Positions 46,272 to 54,591 of a stretch of 64,000 bases of DNA are shown here, in pieces. Both the position numbers and the translations under genes were made by a program. Under the pieces are notes generated by a model that was not told the DNA's origin, did no database searches, and saw only the letters and a list, made by a program, of their open reading frames with translations. Every line of letters begins with the position of its first letter. The first letter of the stretch is position 1. Source of the DNA: Pseudomonas borbori (lineage in GTDB: Bacteria > Pseudomonadota > Gammaproteobacteria > Pseudomonadales > Pseudomonadaceae); the NCBI RefSeq assembly GCF_900115555.1, contig NZ_FOWX01000020.1:1-64000 (forward strand). Reading direction: 5' to 3'.

Positions 46272-46949
46272 TCAGGCGCTGTAGTAGTAACCGCGGCTGC
46301 GCAAGGCGAGGATGCGCGGGCGTCCGTCAGGGTGAGGGCCGAGTTTCTTGCGCAGGTTGCTGACGTGCATGTCCAGGCTGCGGTCGTACAGGGTCAACTT
46401 GCGGCCCAACGCCAGTTGCGCCAGTTCCTGCTTGTCCACGGGTTCGCCAGGCTGCTGCAGCAGGGCTTCGAGCAGGCGACTTTCCGATAGGGTGAGAATG
46501 ACCTCGTGCTCGCCGACAGTCGCCACGCCGCGCGCCTGGCTGAAGCACAGGTCACCCAGTTGCAGTTGGCTGGACACGGCGGGATGCAGGCTGCGGCGCA
46601 ATACGGCGCGCAAGCGGGCGGTCAGCTCACGGGGGTCGCAGGGCTTGGCCAGGTAGTCGTCGGCGCCTAGCTCCAGGCCGAGGATTCGGTCCAGCGGCTC
46701 GCCGCGGGCGGATAGCATCAATACCGGCAGTCCGGGATGATCGCCGCGCAATTGTTTGAGCAACTCCAGGCCGCTGCCGTCGGGCAGCATCACATCGAGC
46801 ACCACAGCATCGGGAGCCTGGTCGGCCAGGGCGCGGCGTGCGCTGTTGCCATCATGGCAGGCGCTGACCTGGAAACCTTCCTGGGTCAGCCAGTTGGCCA
46901 GCAATTCGCACAATTCGATGTCGTCGTCGATTAACAGGAGGGTGCTCAT
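46272..46949 (-). CDS. cpxR: CpxR-type response regulator
   Basis: This 225-residue OmpR-class regulator has a receiver domain with acidic pocket DDD (residues 8-10), phospho-acceptor Asp52 in LDVMLPDGSG and Lys in the LAKPCDPREL loop. A C-terminal winged helix follows (about 130-222), with DRSLDMHVSNLRKKLG as recognition region. It pairs with the CpxA-like kinase and recognises GTAAA repeats. It begins seven bases after the stop of a small membrane-protein gene, which is probably its operon partner. Confidence 0.9.
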   Translation of the reverse strand: MSTLLLIDDDIELCELLANWLTQEGFQVSACHDGNSARRALADQAPDAVVLDVMLPDGSGLELLKQLRGDHPGLPVLMLSARGEPLDRILGLELGADDYLAKPCDPRELTARLRAVLRRSLHPAVSSQLQLGDLCFSQARGVATVGEHEVILTLSESRLLEALLQQPGEPVDKQELAQLALGRKLTLYDRSLDMHVSNLRKKLGPHPDGRPRILALRSRGYYYSA

Positions 46950-46956
46950 ACGGGTT

Positions 46957-47361
46957 TCAGTTTATCCACTCACGCCGCGAGCGACGATTGCCACGCAGCA
47001 GTGCGCCGAGGATGACCCCCAGCAGCGCGGCGCCAGCGCCGGCGACAAACCATTGTTGCCGATCGCCGAGCAAAGGCTGGGGTGCATCGGCCTGGGTTTT
47101 CTTCAGGTGCAGCTTGAGGCGTTGGTTTTCCTGGCGCAGGCGCTGCAATTGCGCGCTTTCGCGTACGCCGGCGCTGGCTTGCAGTTCTGCGCCCAGTGCT
47201 TCGCGTTGTTGCTCGCTGGTGGCCAGGCGCTGTTTGAGGACATCGATCTGCGCTTGCTCTGCCGTAGCCGTTGCGGCGGGTGCAGGCGGGGTTTGCTCGG
47301 CGTGCAGAGCAAGAGGCAACAGCAACAGCGCAAACAGAAAAGACCACGGGCCTGGACGCAT
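46957..47361 (-). CDS. Small exported coiled-coil membrane protein, YgiM-like without SH3
   Basis: The 134-residue protein has a signal peptide (WSFLFALLLLPLALHAEQ). An Ala/Gln-rich coiled coil follows (about 35-95, IDVLKQRLATSEQQREALG and LQRLRQENQRLKLHLKK), then a single C-terminal transmembrane helix and an RRSRREW tail on the cytoplasmic side. That matches the C-terminal half of the YgiM/TIGR04211 family but lacks the SH3 domain. It lies just upstream of cpxR, hinting at an envelope-stress role, which is inference. Confidence 0.65.
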   Translation of the reverse strand: MRPGPWSFLFALLLLPLALHAEQTPPAPAATATAEQAQIDVLKQRLATSEQQREALGAELQASAGVRESAQLQRLRQENQRLKLHLKKTQADAPQPLLGDRQQWFVAGAGAALLGVILGALLRGNRRSRREWIN

Positions 47362-47406
47362 CGGAACTCCTATGTCCTATTAGATTGTTGTCAGCAAGCA
47401 GCGACT

Positions 47407-47580
47407 AGCAGGCTGTTGAAAAACTACCTCGGCTTTGGCTTCCTGCGTCGCCCTACCTCCTGCATCCATGCAGTCGTGCGTTGGCCCTCTTGATAATAGA
47501 GAGGGGCGTTAAAAACGGCCTCGCGTGGGAGCCAAGTCCTCTTTTGACCCGCTTCGCCTGCGTTTTTCAACGGCCTGCTG
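47407..47580. repeat. MITE-like palindromic repeat, copy B
   Basis: About 174 bases run from AGCAGGCTGTTGAAAAACTA to GTTTTTCAACGGCCTGCTG, giving terminal inverted repeats like those of copy A. The inside differs in length and sequence, but GACCCGCTTCGC is shared. No coding frame is inside. Confidence 0.75.
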
Positions 47581-47585
47581 GCGGG

Positions 47586-47885
47586 TCAAGGCAGAACCAG
47601 TTTGAACGGCTTGACCAGCACCGAGGCGTAGACACCCGCAGCGCGGTAAGGGTCGGCATCGGCCCAATTTTGGGCGGCATTCAGCGATTCGAACTCGGCA
47701 ACGATCAGGCTGCCGGAAAAGCCTGCCGCACCGGGATCGTTGCTGTCGACCGCGGGGTGCGGGCCGGCAAGTACCAGGCGGCCTTCAGTTTTTAGTTGCT
47801 CCAGCCGAGCGACGTGCGCGGGGCGAGCAGCCAAACGTTTTTCCAGGGAGTTTTCGACATCGGTGGCGATAATGGCGTAGAGCAT
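47586..47885 (-). CDS. yciI: YciI-family protein
   Basis: The ATG after AAGGATTGAG gives 99 residues: [20 protein letters not shown], then [11 protein letters not shown] and [23 protein letters not shown], which is the YciI ferredoxin-like fold with its conserved His-Asp pair. Members resemble muconolactone isomerase-like enzymes; no substrate is known. It abuts repeat copy B, and the 294-base gap after its start (47886-48179) is mostly repeat copy C. Confidence 0.9.
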   Translation of the reverse strand: MLYAIIATDVENSLEKRLAARPAHVARLEQLKTEGRLVLAGPHPAVDSNDPGAAGFSGSLIVAEFESLNAAQNWADADPYRAAGVYASVLVKPFKLVLP

Positions 47886-47967
47886 CTCAATCCTTAATGG
47901 CTGGTGCACCAATCGGTAGTAGCGCAGAAAAGCAGTACGGACTGGCAAAGTCGAGGAATTGTTTAGC

Positions 47968-48110
47968 CGGCTGTAGAAAATTTACCCGACCTGCACTCTG
48001 TTGAAAAATTTAGCGGATGGGGGTAGGTGCCCCATCCCTACGTCCAGTTACAGCATCTGGACCCTGTTTCTGATTCGCTTCGTTCGCAAGTTTATTTCAA
48101 CAGTCTGCTG
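47968..48110. repeat. MITE-like palindromic repeat, copy C (degenerate)
   Basis: CTGTTGAAAAATTT near 47998 and TTTCAACAGTCTGCTG near 48096 are inverted relatives of the ends of copies A and B. ATTCGCTTCGTTCG occurs inside. The outer boundary is less clear than in the other copies. Confidence 0.55.
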
Positions 48111-48179
48111 TGCGATATCTGCAAGAGTTCGCCGGTGTCGGCATAATAACAAACATAAATTACCGAGAAAGCGTTGCTT

Positions 48180-49043
48180 ATGGATGTTGATTTGCATTGC
48201 CACAGCACGGCTTCAGACGGTGCGCTTGCGCCAGCCGTGGTAGTTGCGCGGGCGCATGAACGTGGCGTGCGGCTATTGGCGCTGACCGATCATGACACCC
48301 TGGAAGGCCTCGAGGAAGCGCGTGCCGCGGCCCAGGCGCTGGATATGCAGCTGGTCAATGGCATCGAGTTGTCCTGCACCTGGGGTGGCGCCACCATTCA
48401 TGTTCTCGGTTATGCCTTCGTCAGCGATGCGCCAGCGTTGCTCCAGTCGATTGCCGAGTTGCATGAAGGGCGCTGGCTGCGCGCCGCAGAAATCAGCAGG
48501 CGTCTGGACAACAAAGGCATGCCCGGTGCACTCGAGGGTGCGCGGGCCGTGCAACAGGAGTTGGGTGACAGTGGCAACGCTCCGGCCCGCCCGCACTTCG
48601 CCGAGTTCCTGGTGCGCGCCGGTCACGTCAAGGACCGCGCCGAAGCCTTTCGCAAGTGGCTCGGCTCGGGCAAGTTGGGTGATGTCAAACAGCATTGGCC
48701 GACGCTGCCGCAGGCCATTGATACCCTGTTGCAGGCGGGCGCCTTGATCAGCCTGGCGCACCCGTGGCAGTACGACTTTACTCGTAGTAAGCGACGCAAG
48801 TTGATCGCCGATTTTGCCGCTGCCGGTGGCCATGCGCTGGAGGTGGTCAACGGCATGCAGCCAGCCGAGCAGGTTGGCGGTCTGGCGATTCTGGCCCGCG
48901 AATTCGGTCTGCAGGCAAGCGCCGGCAGCGACTTTCATGCACCTGGTGACTGGTCCGAACTGGGTATGTACCGCCCTGTACCCGCAGACTTGTCGCCCCT
49001 ATGGGCGCGTTTTCAGCATGTCCAACAGCCTACTGCAATTTGA
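48180..49043 (+). CDS. rnm: PHP-domain 5'-3' exoribonuclease (RNase AM/YciV)
   Basis: The 287-residue protein is a PHP phosphoesterase: DLHCHSTASDG, LTDHDTLEGLEEA, GIELSC, LAHPW and GSDFHAPG carry the metal ligands in the usual order. The closest E. coli relative, YciV/TrpH, is RNase AM, which matures the 5' ends of rRNAs and degrades short RNA. Its place beside yciO and upstream of trpS-scpA is conserved in Gammaproteobacteria. I used the ATG six bases inside a TTG-started frame. Confidence 0.9.
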   Translation: MDVDLHCHSTASDGALAPAVVVARAHERGVRLLALTDHDTLEGLEEARAAAQALDMQLVNGIELSCTWGGATIHVLGYAFVSDAPALLQSIAELHEGRWLRAAEISRRLDNKGMPGALEGARAVQQELGDSGNAPARPHFAEFLVRAGHVKDRAEAFRKWLGSGKLGDVKQHWPTLPQAIDTLLQAGALISLAHPWQYDFTRSKRRKLIADFAAAGGHALEVVNGMQPAEQVGGLAILAREFGLQASAGSDFHAPGDWSELGMYRPVPADLSPLWARFQHVQQPTAI

Positions 49044-49056
49044 ACAGGGAGTTAGC

Positions 49057-49683
49057 GTGAGTCAATTTTTCCAGGTTCACCCGGAAAACCCACAGCTGCG
49101 CCTGATCAAACAGGCGGTGGAAATCATCAGGGCCGGGGGCGTGGTGATTTATCCCACCGATTCGTCCTATGCGCTCGGTTGCCATATCGGCGACAAGAGT
49201 GCGGTGGAGCGTATTCGCCGTTTGCGCCAGTTGGACGACAAGCACAATTTCACCCTGGTCTGTCGCGACTTGTCGCAGATTGGTCTGTTCGCCAAGGTCG
49301 ATACAGGGGCCTTTCGTTTATTGAAGAACCATACGCCGGGGCCCTACACCTTTATTCTCAATGCCACGCGCGAAGTGCCGCGCATGTTGCTGCACCCCAA
49401 GCGCCGCACCATTGGCCTGCGGGTCCCCAGTCACCCGATTGCCCAGGCGTTGCTCGGCGAACTCGGCGAGCCGCTGATGAGCGTCAGTCTGATTCTGCCG
49501 GGCGAGACGTTGCCGCTGAGCGATCCCTATGAAATGCGGCAGATCCTCGAGCATCAGGTTGACCTGATCATCGACGGCGGTTTTGGCGGGTTGGAGGCCT
49601 CGACCGTGATCAATCTGGCCGATGACCAGCCGCAAATCATTCGTGTCGGCTGCGGCGATCCCGCGCCTTTCGGCGAGGCGTGA
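49057..49683 (+). CDS. yciO: YciO/Sua5 family protein
   Basis: The 208-residue protein begins at a GTG after AGGGAGTTAGC. IRAGGVVIYPTDSSYALGC, KHNFTLVCRDLSQI and GPYTFILNATREVPRM define the YrdC/Sua5 fold with its ATP- and threonine-binding residues. The YciO branch is related to TsaC, which makes threonylcarbamoyl-AMP for t6A in tRNA, but is thought not to be the main enzyme. It lies 13 bases after rnm in one unit. Confidence 0.9.
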   Translation: MSQFFQVHPENPQLRLIKQAVEIIRAGGVVIYPTDSSYALGCHIGDKSAVERIRRLRQLDDKHNFTLVCRDLSQIGLFAKVDTGAFRLLKNHTPGPYTFILNATREVPRMLLHPKRRTIGLRVPSHPIAQALLGELGEPLMSVSLILPGETLPLSDPYEMRQILEHQVDLIIDGGFGGLEASTVINLADDQPQIIRVGCGDPAPFGEA

Positions 49684-49719
49684 GAGCCGCATCGAAGGGC
49701 GTGGCGCATTACGCCGAGG

Positions 49720-50076
49720 CTAAATTAGCAATGCCACCAGGATAGCCACCAGCAAGATGATGATGAAGTCGTTGCCACTGAGTGCACCGCCGGCCGGCAA
49801 CGCATCGATCCGCTGGGCCAGGGTGGCGACTTCCGCGGGCGTCAGCGCATCCACCCGGCTGTTGGCCAGGGCCGCGGGGACATCCATGGCCTGCAAGCGC
49901 TCCTCGACGTCGGCACGGTTGAGAAACTCACTGACTTTGTCGCGATCGGCCTGCAGGGTTTGCTCGGCGATGACTTCCTGGGTGCCGATCATGGCGGCCT
50001 GAGCGGTTAGCGGAGGCAGCAGCAACAGCAATGCTGTCAGCAGGGCGACGACGAAAGTTAGGGCGGGAGTTTTCAT
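49720..50076 (-). CDS. PA2779-family small membrane protein
   Basis: The 118-residue protein starts after GAGGG. It has an N-terminal signal or anchor helix (LTFVVALLTALLLLLPPLTAQA), a helical linker with EVIAEQTLQADRDKVSEFLNRADVEERL and VDALTPAEVATLAQRIDALPAGG, and a C-terminal membrane helix (FIIILLVAILVALLI). This is the PA2779-family pattern. In P. aeruginosa such genes sit beside a C39-peptidase-like gene; none is here. Function is unknown. Confidence 0.82.
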   Translation of the reverse strand: MKTPALTFVVALLTALLLLLPPLTAQAAMIGTQEVIAEQTLQADRDKVSEFLNRADVEERLQAMDVPAALANSRVDALTPAEVATLAQRIDALPAGGALSGNDFIIILLVAILVALLI

Positions 50077-50275
50077 GCTGTGACCCTCGACGAATGGTCG
50101 GGATTCGCGCCGAATCGGCACTGCTGCTGGCGCGTGGTGCTGCCGTCAGTTTGCTTGGGCGGCTTCATTAATTATGACTGGCCTTTTGCCTGAACGGTTC
50201 CGCGGTCGTTTTTCCCGCGGCAGCTGCGGGGCTCGCTATACTTCACGCCTTGTCGATTCGCTTAGGTAACCCGGT

Positions 50276-51490
50276 TTGAGCCTTGTTGATTCCGAACGCC
50301 GCGTGCTGTCCGGCATGCGTCCCAGTGGCCGTTTGCACCTTGGCCATTATCATGGCGTGCTGAAAAGCTGGGTCAAGTTGCAGCACGAATACGAATGCTT
50401 TTTCTGCATCGTCGACTGGCACGCATTGACGATCAACTACCAGGAGGTCGGGCAGATCTCTCAGCATGTCATGGACATAGCGGTGGATTGGCTGGCGGCC
50501 GGGGTCAGCCCCAGTTCCGCGACCCTGTTCATCCAGTCGCAAGTGCCGGAGCACGCCGAGCTGCATCTGCTGCTGTCGATGATCAGCCCGCTCAGCTGGC
50601 TGGAGCGGGTGCCGTCCTACAAGGAACAGCAAGACCGGCTGCCGGGGCGAGAACTCGCCACCTATGGCTTTTTGGGTTATCCATTGCTGCAGGCGGCGGA
50701 TATCCTGCTGTACCGGGCTGGGGTGGTGCCGGTTGGCGCCGATCAGTTGGCGCATATCGAATTCGCCCGCGAAGTGGCACGACGCTTCAATCATCTCTAT
50801 GGGCGCGAGCCCGGCTTCGAGCTGAAAGCCGAGGCGGCGATCCGCAAGCTCGGCAAGAAAACCGCCACGCTCTACAACAACTTGCGCCGGGCATACCAGC
50901 AGCAGGGCGATGTCGAGGCTCTGGAGACCGCCAGAGCCTTGCTCAAGGAGCAGCAGAGCATCACCATCGGCGACAAGGAGCGCCTGTTCGGCTACCTGGA
51001 AGGTGGCGGCAAGGTGTTGTTGCCCGAGCCGCGACCGTTGCTTAGCGATGCGCCCAGGCTGCCGGGGCTGGATGGTGGGAAAATGTCCAAGTCCGGCGGC
51101 AATGCCATTTTTCTGCGTGACAGCAGTGCCGAAGTCGAGGAAAAGATCCGGCGCATGCCCACCGATCCTGCGCGGGTGCACCGGGATGATCCCGGTAATC
51201 CTGCCCGTTGCCCGGTATGGCCGCTGCACGAGATTTACACCGGCGCAGAGACGCGTGTTGCGTTGCAGCAGGGCTGCACGAGCGCCGGCATCGGTTGCCT
51301 GGACTGCAAAGGGCCATTGATCGAAGCGGTGCAGAAAGAGCTGCAGCCCTTGCAGGCGCGTGCTGCCGATTATCAGGCCAACCCCGAGTTGCTGCGCAGC
51401 ATCCTCGCCGAGGGCGCCGAGCGCGCGCGCAATGAAGCGCGGGAGACCTTGACCGAGGTGCGTTTGGCCCTGGGTCTTAACTACCGTTGA
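50276..51490 (+). CDS. trpS: Tryptophan--tRNA ligase
   Basis: The class I synthetase of 404 residues has the HIGH-like motif in MRPSGRLHLGHYHG and the KMSKS motif in GGKMSKSGG. The fold also shows the tryptophan pocket region (GFLGYPLLQAADILLY and VGADQLAHIEF). The start is TTG with a weak AGGTAA site; no better start lies upstream. The C-terminal third includes a CPVWPLHEIY ... GCTSAGIGCLDCKGP segment with several cysteines, typical of this pseudomonad form. It precedes scpA by 21 bases. Confidence 0.93.
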   Translation: MSLVDSERRVLSGMRPSGRLHLGHYHGVLKSWVKLQHEYECFFCIVDWHALTINYQEVGQISQHVMDIAVDWLAAGVSPSSATLFIQSQVPEHAELHLLLSMISPLSWLERVPSYKEQQDRLPGRELATYGFLGYPLLQAADILLYRAGVVPVGADQLAHIEFAREVARRFNHLYGREPGFELKAEAAIRKLGKKTATLYNNLRRAYQQQGDVEALETARALLKEQQSITIGDKERLFGYLEGGGKVLLPEPRPLLSDAPRLPGLDGGKMSKSGGNAIFLRDSSAEVEEKIRRMPTDPARVHRDDPGNPARCPVWPLHEIYTGAETRVALQQGCTSAGIGCLDCKGPLIEAVQKELQPLQARAADYQANPELLRSILAEGAERARNEARETLTEVRLALGLNYR

Positions 51491-51511
51491 GCAGGGATTT
51501 CAGAGATTAAT

Positions 51512-52339
51512 ATGCACAGCCAGTCCCCCGAACAGCCTGCCGACAGTCAAGCGGACGCCCAGCAAGAGCTGCCGTTCGCCTTGGTATACGGCCGGGCGGT
51601 GACCGAGATGCCGCTGGATCTGTATATCCCGCCGGACGCGCTGGAGGTGTTTCTCGAGGCCTTCGAGGGGCCTCTGGATCTGCTGCTCTACCTGATCCGC
51701 AAGCAGAATATCGATGTGCTGGACATTCCCGTGGCGGAAATCACCCGGCAGTACATGGGCTATGTCGAATTGATGCAGTCGGTGCGCCTGGAGTTGGCCG
51801 CCGAGTACCTGGTGATGGCAGCGATGCTCGCCGAGATCAAGTCGCGCATGCTCCTGCCGCGTTCGAGCGAAGCCCTGGAGGAAGAGGACGATCCGCGCGC
51901 CGAGCTGATCCGCCGCCTGCAGGAATACGAGCGCTACAAGGCCGCCGCCGAAGGCCTCGACCTGCTGCCGCGGGTTGGTCGCGACCTGACGGTGCCGCGC
52001 CTGGAGGCGCCGCAGGCGCTGGCGCGCAAGCTGCTGCCGGAGGTCGCTCTGGAGGAGTTGTTGTTGTCGATGGCGCAGGTGCTGCGTCGCGCCGATATGT
52101 TCGAGAGTCACCAGGTCAGCCGGGAGACGCTGTCGACCCGCGAGCGCATGAGCGAAGTGCTGGAGCGCCTCAAAGGCGGCGCTTTCGTGCCCTTTGTCGA
52201 GCTTTTCACAGCCGAGGAGGGGCGTCTGGGCGTGGTGGTGACCTTTATGGCGGTACTCGAGCTGATCAAGGAGTCCCTGGTCGAGCTGGTGCAGAATGAC
52301 GCCTTTGGACCCATCCACGTGCGTGCGCGAGCCGAATGA
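51512..52339 (+). CDS. scpA: Segregation and condensation protein A
   Basis: The 275-residue kleisin of the Smc-ScpAB condensin-like complex has the N-terminal Smc-binding helix region FEGPLDLLLYLIRKQNIDVLDIPVAEITRQYM. The middle is charged and variable. The C-terminal winged helix (FVPFVELFTAEEGRLGVVVTFMAVLELIKE) contacts the Smc head. It is needed for chromosome compaction and segregation. Its stop overlaps the scpB ATG, so the two are made together. Confidence 0.93.
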   Translation: MHSQSPEQPADSQADAQQELPFALVYGRAVTEMPLDLYIPPDALEVFLEAFEGPLDLLLYLIRKQNIDVLDIPVAEITRQYMGYVELMQSVRLELAAEYLVMAAMLAEIKSRMLLPRSSEALEEEDDPRAELIRRLQEYERYKAAAEGLDLLPRVGRDLTVPRLEAPQALARKLLPEVALEELLLSMAQVLRRADMFESHQVSRETLSTRERMSEVLERLKGGAFVPFVELFTAEEGRLGVVVTFMAVLELIKESLVELVQNDAFGPIHVRARAE

Positions 52340-53124
52340 GCATGAACCTGACCGATCCCCGTGAGCTGGCCAACCTGCTGGAAGCCTTCTTGTTCGCCTC
52401 CGGCAAACCGCAATCACTGGAGCGGCTGTACGAGCTGTTCGAGGAGGCCGAGCGGCCGGCGCCGGCGGTGTTCAAAAAAGCCCTGGAGCGACTGCGCCAG
52501 TCCTGCGAAGGGCGTGCCTTCGAGCTGGTCGAGGTGGCTTCCGGTTACCGCCTGCAGGTGCGCGAATGCTATGCGCCCTGGGTCGGGCGCCTGTGGGAGG
52601 AGCGCCCGCAGCGTTATTCGCGGGCCATGCTGGAGACCCTGGCGCTGATTGCCTACCGCCAGCCGATTACCCGCGGCGAAATCGAGGATATCCGTGGCGT
52701 GGCGGTCAACAGCCACATCGTCAAGACCCTGCTGGAGCGCGAATGGATCCGCGTGGTCGGCTACCGCGACGTGCCCGGCAAGCCGGCGATGCTGGCGACC
52801 ACCAAGGCATTTCTCGATCACTTCAATCTGAAGAGTCTCGACCAGCTCCCGCCGCTGGCGGCCCTGCGTGAGCTGGAACCCGAACCGTCGCTGGCCTTCG
52901 ATGACGAGCTTGCCGCGCCGCAGAGCCTGCAGGCTCGCGCCGACCTGGCGCTCGCCGATGAAGCGCTGGTGGAAGCAAGCGAGGAAACCAGCTTCGGCAG
53001 CCTGCTGGCCGAGCTGGACTCCATGGAGCAGGGCTTGAAGACCGATTTCGATGATTTTTCCGTCGCCGACGGCGATGAGCTGGCCGAAGCCGCGGACGAA
53101 GAGGAGTTGCCGCGTCACGGCTAG
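52336..53124 (+). CDS. scpB: Segregation and condensation protein B
   Basis: The 262-residue protein has two winged-helix domains: LANLLEAFLFASGKPQSLERL at the start, and the family motif ETLALIAYRQPITRGEIEDIRGV with the following VNSHIVKTLLEREWI in the second. The C-terminal 80 residues are acidic and low in complexity. ScpB dimers bind ScpA and regulate Smc. It is coupled to scpA by an ATGA overlap and followed after 184 bases by rluB, a pairing common in bacteria. Confidence 0.93.
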   Translation: MSMNLTDPRELANLLEAFLFASGKPQSLERLYELFEEAERPAPAVFKKALERLRQSCEGRAFELVEVASGYRLQVRECYAPWVGRLWEERPQRYSRAMLETLALIAYRQPITRGEIEDIRGVAVNSHIVKTLLEREWIRVVGYRDVPGKPAMLATTKAFLDHFNLKSLDQLPPLAALRELEPEPSLAFDDELAAPQSLQARADLALADEALVEASEETSFGSLLAELDSMEQGLKTDFDDFSVADGDELAEAADEEELPRHG

Positions 53125-53308
53125 CCCGGTGCAATCCGGGGGCGGCTGACAATGCCAGTGCGGCTGCGCCGGCCGTCGAAAAGACCAATGACGGCTCGTC
53201 TGCCGACTAGCCTCAAACGATGCGTTCGCTGCGCGTTTCGCGTATGATCCGCGCCCCTTCGACGACTTGCTGTCGTCCATCACTAGAGAAACACCGGGAG
53301 GTGCCCAG

Positions 53309-54523
53309 ATGAGTGAATCCGAAGAATACAGTCCAGCCGGCGAAAAACTGCAGAAAGTCATGGCGCGCATGGGCCTGGCTTCACGTCGCGAAATCGAAGG
53401 CTGGATCAGCGCCGGCCGGGTCAAGGTCAATGGCGCGGTCGCCGGTCTCGGTCAGCGCGTCGACCTGCACGATGCCATCGCCATCGATGGCCGTCTGATC
53501 AAGCGCGAAGAAGCCGCCGAAAGCGTGCGCCGCGTGATCATCTATAACAAGCCCGAAGGCGAGATCTGCACCCGCGACGACCCCGAAGGTCGCCCGACCG
53601 TGTTCGACCGCCTGCCACGGCCGAAAGAGGGCCGCTGGATCAACATCGGCCGCCTCGACATCAACACCACCGGCCTGCTGATGTTCACCACCGACGGTGA
53701 GCTGGCCAATCGCCTGATGCACCCGTCCTTCCAGATGGACCGCGAGTACGCGGTGCGCGTGCGCGGCGAAGTCGATGAGGAAATGATCGAGCGGCTGAAA
53801 GCCGGGGTAATGCTCGAAGACGGCCCGGCCAAGTTCACCGACATCAAGGAGGCGCCGGGCGGCGTCGGCTTCAACCACTGGTATCACTGCGTGGTGATGG
53901 AAGGCCGCAACCGCGAGGTGCGCCGTCTGTGGGAATCCCAGGGCCTGGTGGTCAGCCGCCTGAAGCGCGTGCGTTTCGGCCCGGTATTCATCACCTCGGA
54001 CCTGACCATGGGCCGCTGGCGCGAGATGAGCCAGCGCGAGGTGGATATCCTCAGCGAGGAAGTCGGCCTCAAGCCGGTCGCCTTGCCGGACATGAAAGAG
54101 AAAACCCGCGACAAGCTCGAGCGTCTGCAGCGCAAGTCGGCCAAGCCGGTCGGTCGCGGCGAGCGCCCGCAGCGCACCCTGCGTCCGGCCCATGGTGGGC
54201 CGGTGACGGCTGAGCGTGCTGGCGCCGGGCGTAACCCGCATGGCGAAGAGGCTGAGCGTGCAGTGCGTACCCCGCGCCCGCCACGCGCCGACAAGGGGCG
54301 TGCGGAGCAAGGTCGTCCGGCTCAGGGCAAGGGGACACCGGTTGCCGAGCGGCCGCGGGATGTCAACAAGAAGACTTCGGGCAAGTCCAAGCCTGTGCGT
54401 CCGGGCGTCGAGCTGAGCGAGCGCCCGGGGCGCAAGCCGGCCGCGTCGAGCAAGCGCCGCAGCCAGCCAGCGGGCGAAGGGCAGCGTCCAGGCTTTGGTC
54501 GTGGCGGGCGCAAGCCGCAGTAA
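53309..54523 (+). CDS. rluB: 23S rRNA pseudouridine(2605) synthase
   Basis: RluB modifies U2605 of 23S rRNA. The 404-residue protein has an S4 RNA-binding domain (KLQKVMARMGLASRREIEGWISAG), then the synthase domain with catalytic Asp in GRLDINTTGLLMF. KVNGAVAGLG and NREVRRLWESQG motifs are also present. From about residue 255 a long, Arg/Lys/Pro/Gly-rich disordered tail follows, unlike short enteric forms but usual in pseudomonads. GGGAGG precedes the start and a strong terminator follows. Confidence 0.94.
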   Translation: MSESEEYSPAGEKLQKVMARMGLASRREIEGWISAGRVKVNGAVAGLGQRVDLHDAIAIDGRLIKREEAAESVRRVIIYNKPEGEICTRDDPEGRPTVFDRLPRPKEGRWINIGRLDINTTGLLMFTTDGELANRLMHPSFQMDREYAVRVRGEVDEEMIERLKAGVMLEDGPAKFTDIKEAPGGVGFNHWYHCVVMEGRNREVRRLWESQGLVVSRLKRVRFGPVFITSDLTMGRWREMSQREVDILSEEVGLKPVALPDMKEKTRDKLERLQRKSAKPVGRGERPQRTLRPAHGGPVTAERAGAGRNPHGEEAERAVRTPRPPRADKGRAEQGRPAQGKGTPVAERPRDVNKKTSGKSKPVRPGVELSERPGRKPAASSKRRSQPAGEGQRPGFGRGGRKPQ

Positions 54524-54550
54524 GCTGAGGCGTCGCGATCCTGGGGGCAT

Positions 54551-54580
54551 AAAAAGGGGACTCGATCGAGTCCCTTTTTT
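54551..54580. terminator. Bidirectional rho-independent terminator
   Basis: GGGACTCGATCGAGTCCC is a perfect palindrome with AAAAAG before it and CTTTTTT after it. It serves both rluB and the convergent GGDEF gene. Confidence 0.95.
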
Positions 54581-54591
54581 GCGGGCTGTAT

